Source of the DNA: Eikenella corrodens
Lineage (GTDB): Bacteria; Pseudomonadota; Gammaproteobacteria; Burkholderiales; Neisseriaceae
DNA: 64,000 nt
Assembly (NCBI RefSeq): GCF_003990355.1
Contig: NZ_CP034670.1
Coordinates: 310,001 to 374,000, forward strand
Direction: 5' to 3'
In this document: in pieces, positions 23,872-32,433 of the stretch
Layout of the letters: each line of letters starts with the position of its first letter
Position numbering within the stretch: the first letter of the stretch is position 1
Made by a program: the position numbers and the translations under genes
Notes under the pieces: model-generated
Database searches by the model: none
Seen by the model: only the letters and a program-made list of their open reading frames with translations
Told to the model about the DNA's origin: nothing

Positions 23872-25302
23872 ATGTCTCAATTCGACGTAGTGGTAATCGG
23901 CGCCGGCCCCGGCGGTTATGTTGCCGCCATCCGCGCCGCACAGCTGGGTTTCAAAACCGCCTGTATCGATGCCGGCGTGAACAAGGCCGGTGATGCCCCC
24001 GCTTTGGGTGGCACCTGCCTAAACGTGGGCTGCATCCCTTCCAAAGCCCTATTGCAATCGTCCGAGCATTTCCATGCCGCACAGCACGACTTTGCCGAAC
24101 ACGGCATCACCGTGGGCAATGTGCAGTTTGACGCCGCCAAAATGATCGAGCGCAAAGACGCCATCGTCACCAAGCTCACCGGTGGGATTAAATTCCTGTT
24201 TCAGAAAAACAAAGTAACCAGCCTGTTCGGCACGGCCTCCTTCGTGGGCAAAAACGGCGATTTCTGGCAGCTGGAAGTGGACGACAAAGGCGCAAAAACC
24301 ACGGTTGAAGGCAAGCACATCATCGTGGCCACCGGCTCCACCCCGCGCGCGCTGCCCTTGGTGGACATCGACAACGTGAACGTGCTGGATAACGAAGGCG
24401 CGTTGAATCTGACCCAAGTGCCGGCCAAGCTCGGCGTTATCGGCGCAGGCGTCATCGGTTTGGAAATGGGCTCGGTGTGGAAACGCGTGGGCGCGGAAGT
24501 TACCATTTTGGAAGCCTCCCCCGTGTTCCTCGGCGCTGCCGACCAGCAGATTGCCAAAGAAGCGTTCAAATACTTCACCCGCGAGCAGGGGCTCGATATC
24601 CAGCTGGGCGTGAAACTGAACAAAATCACCAGCGGCAGCAAAGTGGTGGTGGAATACAGCAACGCCAAAGGCGAAGCGCAAACTGCCGAGTTCGACAAGC
24701 TCATCGTGGCCATCGGCCGCGTGCCCAACACCCACGGCCTGAATGCCGAAGCGGTCGGCCTGCAGAAAGACGAGCGCGGCTTCATCGTGGTGGACGGCGA
24801 ATGCCGCACCAACCTGCCCAACGTATGGGCCATCGGCGACGTGGTGCGCGGCCCGATGCTGGCACACAAAGCCAGCGACGAAGGCGTGGCTGTGGCCGAA
24901 CGCATCGCCGGCCAGAAGCCGCACCTCGATTTCAACACCATCCCGTGGGTCATCTACACCGACCCCGAAATCGCCTGGGTGGGCAAAACCGAAGAGCAGC
25001 TCAAAGCCGAAGGCGTGGACTACAAAAAAGGCACGTCCGGCTTTGCCGCCAACGGCCGCGCCATGGGCTTGGGCAAAGCCAAAGGCACGGTTAAAGTGTT
25101 GGCCGATGCCAAAACCGACCGTATCTTGGGCGTGCACATGATCGGCCCGATGGTGAGCGAGCTGATTAGCGAAGGCGTGGTGGGCATGGAATTCTGCGCC
25201 AGCAGCGAAGACATCGCCCGCATAGTCCACGCCCACCCGACCCTGTCGGAAGTGGTGCACGAAGCCGCCCTGGCCGCCGACAAACGCGCCCTGCACGGCT
25301 AA
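23872..25302 (+). CDS. lpdA: Dihydrolipoyl dehydrogenase (E3)
   Basis: 476 residues, full length, with AAGGAG before the ATG. FAD site GAGPGG at 10-15, redox disulfide GGTCLNVGC (Cys49, Cys54), NAD site GVIGAGVIGLEMG, and the C-terminal HAHPTLSE with the active-site His455-Glu460 dyad. It re-oxidises dihydrolipoamide of the E2 subunits of 2-oxoacid dehydrogenases using NAD+. There is no N-terminal lipoyl domain. It is free-standing here, which fits the E3 that serves 2-oxoglutarate dehydrogenase in related species; the complex cannot be settled from this window. Confidence 0.96.
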   Translation: MSQFDVVVIGAGPGGYVAAIRAAQLGFKTACIDAGVNKAGDAPALGGTCLNVGCIPSKALLQSSEHFHAAQHDFAEHGITVGNVQFDAAKMIERKDAIVTKLTGGIKFLFQKNKVTSLFGTASFVGKNGDFWQLEVDDKGAKTTVEGKHIIVATGSTPRALPLVDIDNVNVLDNEGALNLTQVPAKLGVIGAGVIGLEMGSVWKRVGAEVTILEASPVFLGAADQQIAKEAFKYFTREQGLDIQLGVKLNKITSGSKVVVEYSNAKGEAQTAEFDKLIVAIGRVPNTHGLNAEAVGLQKDERGFIVVDGECRTNLPNVWAIGDVVRGPMLAHKASDEGVAVAERIAGQKPHLDFNTIPWVIYTDPEIAWVGKTEEQLKAEGVDYKKGTSGFAANGRAMGLGKAKGTVKVLADAKTDRILGVHMIGPMVSELISEGVVGMEFCASSEDIARIVHAHPTLSEVVHEAALAADKRALHG

Positions 25303-25359
25303 TCCTGCCCATCTGCCAGCCTTGGGCGAAATTGCGCACAGGGCTGGCGTAGTGTGATC

Positions 25360-25400
25360 AAGGCTACCTGAAATGGTTTGCAGATTTCAGGTAGCCTTTT
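25360..25400 (+). terminator. Terminator from inverted uptake sequences
   Basis: AAGGCTACCTGAAAT and ATTTCAGGTAGCCTTTT flank a short loop after the E3 gene. The rest of the gap to 25830 holds four more uptake sequences, one with a variant base (TTCAGGTAACC at about 25601), and no gene. Confidence 0.8.
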
Positions 25401-25830
25401 GTGTGCCTGCCGATTATGGAGCGGGCTTGGTTGGGGCTGCCTGAAATGCCGGGGAGGCGGGTTTGATGATGCGGGAATCAATGGCGTTGTTCCGCCAGGT
25501 TTTCTTCTCTTTCCCATTCGCTATATATCCGCTCTGCTGCCACAGCTAAGGCTACCTGAAAATAGGGCGAACGTATTTCCGGCTTCGTTGACGCTTTGCT
25601 TTCAGGTAACCTGCAACGTTGCCGACGGCAGCCGATTTCGTGGGGCGGGCTTGATAATCCGCCCGCCCAAGCTGCTGATGCCGTGCTAAAATCCGCCCGT
25701 TGCCAGATAGGGATAACGGCCATTCCGTTGGCCGATTGATTTTCAGGTAGCCTCTCCTCGGCTTGAGGCTGCCTGAAAATTTTCATATCCATCCGGCCGC
25801 TCTTGCCATCCATTCAGAATACGAAAGCCC

Positions 25831-26424
25831 ATGATCCGACACCGCCTCCTCCCCATCTTCGCCACCCTTCTGCTCGCCGCCTGTACCAGCCTTGGCACGC
25901 AAATGTCTGCCGAAAGCTGGCGTGACGATGCCGCCACGCCCGAGTTTGAAGCCTCCGGCCGCATGGGCGTGAAGGAAAACGAACGCGGCAGCTATGCCAA
26001 TTTCGATTGGCTGCGCACTGCCGCCGTGCAGCTGTTTGATGTGAAAACCCCGTTGGGCAACAGCGTGGGCCGATTGTGCCAAGACAGCGGCGGAGTGCAG
26101 GCGGTGGCGTCCGACGGCCAAGTTTACCGCGCCGCCACCACCGCCGAACTCAGCCGCCAGCTGCTCGGCTACGACCTGCCCGTGGCCTATATTGACCGCT
26201 GGGCCAACGGCCTGCGCGTGCCCAGCGAGCCCTACAGCGTATTGCCCGACGGCCGCCTGCAGCAAATGGGCTGGAAAATCCAACGCAATTTGGGTGAAGA
26301 CGGCCAAGTGCGCATGTTGCTGCTGGAACGCACCGGCTTGAGCCTGCGCCTGGTGTTCGACCGCTTCGGCCAACCGGAGCAGCGCCCCGGCAGCTGCGCA
26401 GATCATGCCGGGCAGGCCGTATGA
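25831..26424 (+). CDS. lolB: Outer-membrane lipoprotein insertion protein LolB
   Basis: 197 residues. Lipobox LAAC with Cys18. The mature part has the LolB pattern FEASGRMGVKENERGSYANFDWL, where beta strands form an open barrel, then TPLGNSVGRLCQD and YDLPVAYIDRWANG, and a late GWKIQ. LolB receives lipoproteins from periplasmic LolA and inserts them in the outer membrane. It is rather divergent from E. coli LolB, but the overlap with ispE (ATGA, 26421-26424) is the usual lolB-ispE pairing. Confidence 0.85.
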   Translation: MIRHRLLPIFATLLLAACTSLGTQMSAESWRDDAATPEFEASGRMGVKENERGSYANFDWLRTAAVQLFDVKTPLGNSVGRLCQDSGGVQAVASDGQVYRAATTAELSRQLLGYDLPVAYIDRWANGLRVPSEPYSVLPDGRLQQMGWKIQRNLGEDGQVRMLLLERTGLSLRLVFDRFGQPEQRPGSCADHAGQAV

Positions 26425-27299
26425 TGCAGCCGCACCCCGCCGCCCTTGCCTTTCCCGCCCCGGCCAAGCTCAATCTCGATCTGCGCATCATCGGCCGCCG
26501 CGCCGACGGCTACCACCTGCTCGAAAGCATCTTCTGCCTGATTGATTTGTGCGACACAATATGGCTGCTGCCGCGCGAAGACGGGCAAATCATCCTGCAC
26601 AACCCCGCCGGCGGCATTCCGTTCGAACAAGATTTGAGCCATCGCGCCGCCCGCCTGCTGCAACAGTTTTCAGGTAGCCCTAACGGCGTGGAAATCTGGC
26701 TGGATAAACATATTCCCAGTGGCGGCGGGCTGGGCGGCGGCAGCTCGGATGCCGCCACCGTGCTGCTTGCCCTCAATCATTTGTGGCATACCGCCGTGCC
26801 GTCCGAAACGCTGCGGGCGCTCGGCCTGAAGTTGGGCGCGGACGTGCCGTTTTTCCTGTTCGGCCAAAGCGCTTTTGTGCAAGGTATCGGCGAAATCCTG
26901 AGCCCGCTGGCCTTGCCGGAACAATGGTATGTGGTGGTGCGCCCCGATGCGCATGTGGCCACGCCGAAAATCTTCGCCCACCCCGATCTCACCCGCAACA
27001 GCACGCCCTGCACGCAACCCGGTTTCACGCAACTGCAACCTTTCCGCAACGATATGCAGGCCGTGGTGCTGGCCGAATATCCGCCCGTAGCCGCCGCCTT
27101 CCGTCTGTTGCAAGATTACGGCATGCCGCAGCTGACCGGCTCCGGCGCCTGTCTGTTTATCGCCTGCGCCACGCAAGGCGAAGCCGAGTATATCTATGGC
27201 AGGCTACCTGAAAACCTGGCCGCCTGGTGTGCGCGCGGTTTAGATCGGCATCCTTTGCAAGATGTCTTGGAAAATAACGAAAATATCAAACATGCTTGA
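26421..27299 (+). CDS. ispE: 4-diphosphocytidyl-2-C-methyl-D-erythritol kinase IspE
   Basis: 292 residues. GHMP kinase: APAKLNLDLRIIGRRADGYH at the N-terminus with the catalytic Lys16, ATP loop IPSGGGLGGGSSDAA at about 98-112, and LGADVPFFLFG with the catalytic Asp. LTGSGACLFIAC is the third GHMP motif. It phosphorylates CDP-ME in the non-mevalonate isoprenoid pathway. The start overlaps the lolB stop by four bases, so translation is probably coupled. Two Eikenella uptake sequences are coded within it (QFSGSPN and GRLPENL). Confidence 0.95.
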   Translation: MMQPHPAALAFPAPAKLNLDLRIIGRRADGYHLLESIFCLIDLCDTIWLLPREDGQIILHNPAGGIPFEQDLSHRAARLLQQFSGSPNGVEIWLDKHIPSGGGLGGGSSDAATVLLALNHLWHTAVPSETLRALGLKLGADVPFFLFGQSAFVQGIGEILSPLALPEQWYVVVRPDAHVATPKIFAHPDLTRNSTPCTQPGFTQLQPFRNDMQAVVLAEYPPVAAAFRLLQDYGMPQLTGSGACLFIACATQGEAEYIYGRLPENLAAWCARGLDRHPLQDVLENNENIKHA

Positions 27300-27324
27300 C
27301 AATATGCCGAAAAAAACGCATAAT
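27296..27324 (+). promoter_or_regulatory. Strong sigma-70 promoter for the tRNA-Gln pair
   Basis: TTGACA (27296-27301), 17 bases, CATAAT (27319-27324), overlapping the last codons of ispE. A GC-rich discriminator TCGCGCC follows, as at stringently controlled stable-RNA promoters. Confidence 0.7.
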
Positions 27325-27367
27325 TCGCGCCTTTCCTGAATCGCCTGCCTTAACAGCAGGTTTGTAC

Positions 27368-27444
27368 TGGGGATTCGCCAAGTTGGTTAAGGCATCGGAT
27401 TCTGAATCCGACATGCGTAGGTTCGAATCCTACATCCCCAGCCA
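27368..27444 (+). tRNA. tRNA-Gln (CTG)
   Basis: 77 bases including encoded CCA. Acceptor TGGGGAT pairs with ATCCCCA; the anticodon loop is TTCTGAA with CTG; the T arm is TAGGTTCGAATCCTA. Reads CAG. Confidence 0.95.
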
Positions 27445-27464
27445 GATTCATAAACAATACATTT

Positions 27465-27541
27465 TGGGGATTCGCCAAGCTGGTTAAGGCACCGGATTTT
27501 GATTCCGGCATGCGTAGGTTCGAATCCTACATCCCCAGCCA
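27465..27541 (+). tRNA. tRNA-Gln (TTG)
   Basis: 77 bases including CCA, nearly identical to the preceding tRNA and 20 bases after it. The anticodon loop is TTTTGAT with TTG; reads CAA. The two form one transcript. Confidence 0.95.
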
Positions 27542-27931
27542 CCTTACAAAAGCATGTACCAGTACATGCTTTTATTTTTATCGTTGCGTCATGCGGCGCA
27601 ACAGGCTACCTGAAAATAAGCGTAGCGCGTTTCGCCAAAACAAAATCAGCATGGAAACTAGAGCGACAGGAATTTTCTTGCCATAGAAACGCGTTTATTC
27701 AATTTTGATTGCTTAATTTGGGGTCGGGATAAACCAGACACAGGTATTTGTTGCCTAGCCCTGATATCAAGCCGACAAAATTGGTGGATATTCCACACAA
27801 ACAGCACTTTGGTTTTGCCCGCGCTAGGCGTATAATCCGCCGTTTGCAAGCCAGTCAAACCCAAATGCGAGGGAGCGGCAATGTTTCCCACAGTCGGCGG
27901 CGAGACCGCAAACAACACAGGTAATGAAGAA

Positions 27932-28915
27932 ATGGCATACGAAAGTTTAATGGTATTCGCCGGCAACGCCAGTGTCGGCTTGGCTGAGAACGTGGTAAAA
28001 CACCTCGGTATTTCCTTGGGGCGCGCCTCCGTAGGCAAGTTCTCCGACGGTGAAGTTGCCGTAGAACTCTTGGAAAACGTGCGCGGCCGCGACGTGTTTA
28101 TTTTGCAGTCCACCTGCGCCCCTACCAACGATAATCTGATGGAGCTGCTTACTGTGGCCGACGCGCTCAAACGCGCTTCCGCCGGCCGCATCACCGCCGC
28201 CATCCCCTATTTCGGCTATGCCCGCCAAGACCGCCGCCCGCGCTCCGTACGCGTGCCGATTTCCGCCAAGCTGGTGGCCAATATGCTCGCCACCGCCGGC
28301 ATCAACCGCGTTTTGACTGTGGATTTGCATGCCGACCAAATCCAAGGCTTTTTCGATATTCCGGTGGATAATATCTATGCCACCCCGATTCTGATTCATG
28401 ACATCCTGCAACAACGCATCGAAAACCTCACCGTAGTCAGCCCCGACATCGGCGGCGTGGTGCGCGCCCGTGCCGTGGCCAAAGTGCTGAACACCGATTT
28501 GGCGATTATCGACAAACGCCGCCCCAAAGCCAACGTGGCCGAGGTGATGAACATCATCGGCGATATCCAAGGCCGTACCTGCCTGATTGTGGATGACATG
28601 ATCGACACCGCCAACACCTTGTGCAAAGCCGCTTCCGCCTTGAAGGAGCGCGGTGCGGAACGCGTGCTGGCTTATGCCACCCACCCCGTGTTCTCCGGCG
28701 AAGCCGTGAGCCGCATCGCATCGTCTGATATCGACCAAGTGGTGGTTACCGACACCATCGCCCTGTCTGATGCCGCCCGCAACTGCGACCGTATCCGCCA
28801 GGTTACGATTGCCGGCTTGCTGGCCGAAACCATGCGCCGCATCAGCAACGAAGAATCTGTCTCATACCTCTTCAACGAGGATGTGGCATCCCCGGGAGCA
28901 TTGTTCCTCCCGTAA
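27932..28915 (+). CDS. prs: Ribose-phosphate pyrophosphokinase
   Basis: 327 residues from the ATG at 27932 (MAYESLMVFAGN), the length I expect in Neisseriaceae. An in-frame ATG at 27881 has a better GAGGGAG before it and would add 17 residues; I keep the shorter form by homology. Motifs: FSDGEVAVELLENVRGRDVF, YFGYARQDRRPRSVRVPISA (flexible ATP loop), VDLHADQIQGFF, and the PRPP loop CLIVDDMIDTANT. It makes PRPP from ribose-5-phosphate and ATP for nucleotide, His and Trp synthesis. It precedes rplY, separated by a terminator-like hairpin. The 390-base gap after the tRNAs holds one uptake sequence and otherwise nothing I can name. Confidence 0.96.
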   Translation: MAYESLMVFAGNASVGLAENVVKHLGISLGRASVGKFSDGEVAVELLENVRGRDVFILQSTCAPTNDNLMELLTVADALKRASAGRITAAIPYFGYARQDRRPRSVRVPISAKLVANMLATAGINRVLTVDLHADQIQGFFDIPVDNIYATPILIHDILQQRIENLTVVSPDIGGVVRARAVAKVLNTDLAIIDKRRPKANVAEVMNIIGDIQGRTCLIVDDMIDTANTLCKAASALKERGAERVLAYATHPVFSGEAVSRIASSDIDQVVVTDTIALSDAARNCDRIRQVTIAGLLAETMRRISNEESVSYLFNEDVASPGALFLP

Positions 28916-28921
28916 TCCCTC

Positions 28922-28960
28922 GCCGTCAGGGTTGGTCGCAGCCCGGCAGACGGCTTTTTT
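28922..28960 (+). terminator. Terminator or attenuator between prs and rplY
   Basis: GCCGTC pairs with GACGGC across about 21 bases and is followed by TTTTTT. With only 66 bases between the genes, partial read-through into rplY is likely. Confidence 0.55.
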
Positions 28961-28980
28961 AACTTAAATGGAGTTTTACC

Positions 28981-29553
28981 ATGTCTTTCAAAATCGAAGC
29001 CCAAGTGCGCGAAGAGCAAGGTACTGGTGCGAGCCGCCGCCTGCGCCGCGAAGGCCGTGTGCCTGCCGTAGTTTACGGCGCCGGCTCTGACGCCACTGCT
29101 GTTTCCGTTGACCACAAAACCGTATTCTTCGCCCTGCAGAAAGAAGAGTTCCACACCGCCATCATCAAACTGGCGCTGAACGGCAAAGAGCACGACGTGA
29201 TTGTGCGCGACTTCCAGATGCACCCCGTTCGCCGCGAAGTGCGCCACATCGACTTCCAAATCGTGGAAGCCGGCAAACCGATCAAAATCCGCCTGCCGCT
29301 GCATGTGGTTAATGCCGAGAAATCTCAGGCTGTCAAACTGCAAAACAGCCGCGTGGCTCTGCTGAGCACCAGCGTGGAAGTGCTGCTGGACCCGAAACAC
29401 ATCCCGTCCGAACTGGTTTTGGATTGCGAAAAAATCGTGGCCGGCGATGTATTGCACCTGTCCGACATCCAATATCCGGAAGGCGTGGAAAGCACCGCCC
29501 TGCGCCGTGGCGCCAACCTGGCCGTGGCCACGGTAACCGCCGCAGGCAAATAA
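28981..29553 (+). CDS. rplY: 50S ribosomal protein L25 (Ctc-type, long form)
   Basis: 190 residues: an N-terminal L25 domain (EQGTGASRRLRREGRVPAVVYG) that binds 5S rRNA, and a C-terminal TL5/Ctc beta domain (IRLPLHVVNAEKSQ, LLDPKHIPSELVLDC, ending VATVTAAGK). This long form is general in beta-proteobacteria, unlike the 94-residue E. coli protein. The prs-rplY order is conserved in the group. Confidence 0.95.
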   Translation: MSFKIEAQVREEQGTGASRRLRREGRVPAVVYGAGSDATAVSVDHKTVFFALQKEEFHTAIIKLALNGKEHDVIVRDFQMHPVRREVRHIDFQIVEAGKPIKIRLPLHVVNAEKSQAVKLQNSRVALLSTSVEVLLDPKHIPSELVLDCEKIVAGDVLHLSDIQYPEGVESTALRRGANLAVATVTAAGK

Positions 29554-29570
29554 GCCGGACGGTTTTGATG

Positions 29571-29599
29571 ACAAACCCCGCTGCCAAGCGGGGTTTTGT
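29571..29599 (+). terminator. Rho-independent terminator after rplY
   Basis: ACAAACCCCGCT, loop GCCA, AGCGGGGTTTTGT: a strong GC stem followed by T-rich sequence. Confidence 0.85.
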
Positions 29600-29638
29600 T
29601 TGGCCGGTGTTTCGGTGTGAAGGCTACCTGAAAAGTTG

Positions 29639-29742
29639 TATAGTGAATTAACAAAAACCAGTACAGCGTTGTCCCGCCTTGCCGTAACGTGTGTACTGTC
29701 TGCGGCTCGTCGCCTTGTCCTGATTTTTGTTAATCCACTATA
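29639..29742. repeat. Correia-type repeat (short form)
   Basis: 104 bases bounded by TATAGTGAATTAACAAAAA and TTTTTGTTAATCCACTATA. It sits between an uptake sequence and an uptake-sequence pair in the rplY-queH gap, which holds no gene. Confidence 0.85.
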
Positions 29743-29872
29743 GCCCCACAGTTTCAGGTAGCCTCTTTGTATTCGGGAAAGGCTACCTGAAAAAGCTTCC
29801 CCGTCTTCTTCAGCCCGCAGCCCTGCTGCGTTTGGTGTTAAAATCCTGCCCAAACCCAATTATGGAAAAACC

Positions 29873-30565
29873 ATGAACCACACTCTTGAAGTCAGCCCCA
29901 TCAGCCGCCCTGTGCTTGTTCCGCCGGGCGGGCAAAATAAAGTCTTGCTTCATTCCTGTTGCGCCCCGTGCAGCGGCGAAGTGATGGAAGCCCTGCTTGC
30001 TTCCGGCATCGACTACACCATCTATTTCTACAACCCCAACATCCACCCGCTCAAAGAATACCTGCTGCGCAAAGAGGAAAACATGCGCTTTGCCGACAAA
30101 TTCGGCATTCCTTTCATCGATAAGGATGACGACTACGAAAACGACCGCAAAGAATGGTTTGAAAAAGCCAAAGGCATGGAATTCGAGCCCGAGCGCGGCA
30201 TCCGCTGCACCATGTGTTTCGACATGCGCTTTGAAAAAGCCGCCCAATATGCCCACGAAAACGGCTTTCCCGTGTTCACCAGCAGCCTCGGCATTTCCCG
30301 CTGGAAAAACATGAACCAAATCAACGATTGCGGCCGCCGTGCCGCCGAACAGTATCCCGGCTTGGTGTATTGGGATTTCAACTGGCGCAAAGGAGGCGGC
30401 AGCGCGCGCATGATAGAAATCAGCAAGCGCGAGCACTTCTACCAGCAGGAATACTGCGGCTGTGCCTATTCCCTGCGCGATTCCAACGCCCACCGCAAAT
30501 CACAAGGGCGGCCGCCGATTAAAATCGGGGTGAAGTATTACGGTGATGAAGAGGAGGCTCGTTAG
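29873..30565 (+). CDS. queH: Epoxyqueuosine reductase QueH
   Basis: 230 residues, DUF208 family. Conserved cysteines: HSCCAPCSGE (Cys29, 30, 33), RGIRCTMCFDMR, and YCGCAYSLRD. In QueH these bind a [4Fe-4S] cluster and a further metal and carry out the last step of queuosine synthesis, reducing epoxyqueuosine in tRNA. It is the non-cobalamin alternative to QueG. The N-terminal 20 residues look unstructured. It stands alone with an uptake-sequence terminator after it. Confidence 0.93.
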   Translation: MNHTLEVSPISRPVLVPPGGQNKVLLHSCCAPCSGEVMEALLASGIDYTIYFYNPNIHPLKEYLLRKEENMRFADKFGIPFIDKDDDYENDRKEWFEKAKGMEFEPERGIRCTMCFDMRFEKAAQYAHENGFPVFTSSLGISRWKNMNQINDCGRRAAEQYPGLVYWDFNWRKGGGSARMIEISKREHFYQQEYCGCAYSLRDSNAHRKSQGRPPIKIGVKYYGDEEEAR

Positions 30566-30585
30566 AGTGTTACCGATTATATGGC

Positions 30586-30614
30586 AAGGCTACCTGAAAA
30601 TTTCAGGTAGCCTT
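30586..30614 (+). terminator. Terminator from inverted uptake sequences after queH
   Basis: AAGGCTACCTGAAA and TTTCAGGTAGCCTT meet almost head to head with hardly any loop. Confidence 0.75.
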
Positions 30615-30736
30615 CATACATTGATGCACGACATTGCTTAAGTTATCCAACGGTTTAATACATGATTGCAGCAAAGGGATATTTATGCCTTTTTATCTTG
30701 TTTTTAGCCGAGCTCGGGGGTTTTTCATCATTTTAT

Positions 30737-31934
30737 GAGACCTTTGCAAAATCCCCCAAAATCCCCTAAATTCCCACCAAGACATTTAGGGGATTTCTCA
30801 TGAGCACCTTCTTCCAGCAAACCGCCCAAGCCATGATTGCCAAACACATCGACCGCTTCCCACTATTGAAGTTGGATCAGGTGATTGATTGGCAACCGAT
30901 CGAGCAATACCTGAATCGTCAAAGAACCCGTTACGTCCGAGACCACCGCGGCCGTCCCGCCTATCCCCTGCTATCCATGTTCAAAGCCGTCCTGCTCGGA
31001 CAATGGCACAGCCTCTCCGATCCCGAACTCGAACACAGCCTCATCACCCGCATCGACTTCAACCTGTTTTGCCGTTTTGACGAACTGAGCATCCCCGATT
31101 ACAGCACCTTATGCCGCTACCGCAACTGGCTGGCGCAAGACGACACCCTGTCCGAATTGCTGGAACTGATCAACCGCCAACTGGCCGAGAAAAACCTAAA
31201 AGTAGAGAAGGCATCCGCCGCCGTCATTGACGCCACCATTATTCAGACCGCCGGCAGCAAACAGCGTCAGGCCATAGAAGTCGATGAAGAAGGACAAGTC
31301 AGCGGCCAAACCACACCGAGTAAAGATAAAGATGCCCGTTGGACAAAGAAAAACGGCCTCTACAAACTCGGTTACAAACAACATACCCGTACCGATGAGG
31401 AAGGCTATATCGAGAAACTGCACATCACCCCCGCCAATACCCATGAGTGCAACCACCTGTTGCCTTTGCTGGAAGGAATAGCCAAAGACACAACCGTCTA
31501 TGCCGACAAAGGCTACGACAGTGCGGAAAACCGGCAACACCTGAAAGAGCATCGGTTGCCGGACGGCATTATGCGCAAAGCCCACCGCAACCGTCCTCTG
31601 ACGGAAGCGCAAACCAAACGTAACCGATATTTGTCGAAGACCCGTTATGTGGTCGAACAAAGCTTCGGTACGCTGCACCGTAAATTCCGCTACGCCCGGG
31701 CAGCCTATTTCGGACTGATTAAAGTGAGTGCGCAAAGCCATCTGAAGGCAATGTGTTTAAACCTGTTGAAAGCGGCTAACAGGCTAAGTATGCCTGTTGC
31801 CGCCTAAAAGGAGGCTCGGATGCCCGATTATCAGGTATCCGGGGAGAAAAAAAGGAGATTGGGAACAAAAAACAGCCGGAAGCCTGGGTTTGGGCTTCGG
31901 CTGTTGGGTGGAGGGGGATTTTTGCAAAGGTCTC
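30737..31934 (+). mobile_element. IS5-family insertion sequence (IS1106-like), complete
   Basis: About 1.2 kb. Terminal inverted repeats GAGACCTTTGCAAAA-TCCCC (30737 on) and GGGGA-TTTTTGCAAAGGTCTC (ending 31934). The flanking TTTAT occurs on both sides, a possible target duplication. A single intact transposase gene lies inside. A second inverted repeat, AAATCCCCTAAAT with ATTTAGGGGATTT, lies at 30757-30797 just before the transposase start. It separates queH from the peptide-transporter block. Confidence 0.88.
30800..31807 (+). CDS. IS5-family transposase
   Basis: 335 residues, intact. The N-terminal part (PAYPLLSMFKAVLLGQWHSLSDPELEHSL) is the DUF772 domain of IS5 transposases. The DDE catalytic residues appear as VIDATIIQT (first Asp), VYADKGYDS (second Asp) and RYVVEQSFGTLHRKF (Glu, with the Y-(2)-R-(3)-E spacing typical of IS4/IS5). 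Nothing suggests it is inactive. The start ATG follows AGGGGATTTCTC, the ribosome site being held in the stem of a hairpin. Confidence 0.92.
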   Translation: MSTFFQQTAQAMIAKHIDRFPLLKLDQVIDWQPIEQYLNRQRTRYVRDHRGRPAYPLLSMFKAVLLGQWHSLSDPELEHSLITRIDFNLFCRFDELSIPDYSTLCRYRNWLAQDDTLSELLELINRQLAEKNLKVEKASAAVIDATIIQTAGSKQRQAIEVDEEGQVSGQTTPSKDKDARWTKKNGLYKLGYKQHTRTDEEGYIEKLHITPANTHECNHLLPLLEGIAKDTTVYADKGYDSAENRQHLKEHRLPDGIMRKAHRNRPLTEAQTKRNRYLSKTRYVVEQSFGTLHRKFRYARAAYFGLIKVSAQSHLKAMCLNLLKAANRLSMPVAA

Positions 31935-32103
31935 TTTATATTTACAAATATTTTCAAGCGAGTGTATACCGCCGACGCCGTTGGCAGAGGGTTTATGTAT
32001 AGATATGATTAATGTAAATATATGATCTAATAAAAGATAATTTTTCTGTGTGGCAAAATTATCTGTGTGAAAACAATAATGATATGCTGATTCTTGTGGC
32101 GTT

Positions 32104-32165
32104 TTGACTTGCATCAACGAAGAAAATTAATGTTTCTTGACGAATATTATTGCGAAGATTAAGAT
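32104..32165 (+). promoter_or_regulatory. Possible FNR-controlled promoter upstream of the peptide transporters
   Basis: TTGAC-TTGC-ATCAA (32104-32117) matches the FNR box TTGAT-N4-ATCAA at nine of ten positions. Downstream are TTGACG (32137-32142), 17 bases, and TAAGAT (32160-32165). With a start near 32172 the FNR site would be centred at about -61.5, the class I position. The leader to the next gene would be about 260 bases with a hairpin near 32259-32302. The rest of 31935-32433 is AT-rich with no gene. Confidence 0.45.
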
Positions 32166-32433
32166 TGCACTAACAATTTTTCCTGGTTGGTGCAGCAATT
32201 GTGCTGCATTGCCCAACTGGGACGTCAAAACATGTGCCGCTCGGCGGCAGCTTTATCACCCGACGGCGGTACTGTAACGGCAACGGCAAGTGGCCGTTGT
32301 ACAGAGTATGGCCGATTCAACGAATACCGACACTGGCATTTTCATGTTGTAAGGCAAATGTTCCAGTGCTGTAACGCCAGGTAACTCGGCGGGTTGGCCG
32401 GATTTCAAGTGAACCCTATTTAAAGAGGACGCT

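Noticed and set aside
24049..25296. 415-codon open frame opposite the dihydrolipoamide dehydrogenase gene
   Set aside because: Reverse shadow of a high-GC gene with biased third positions; no start site or motif.
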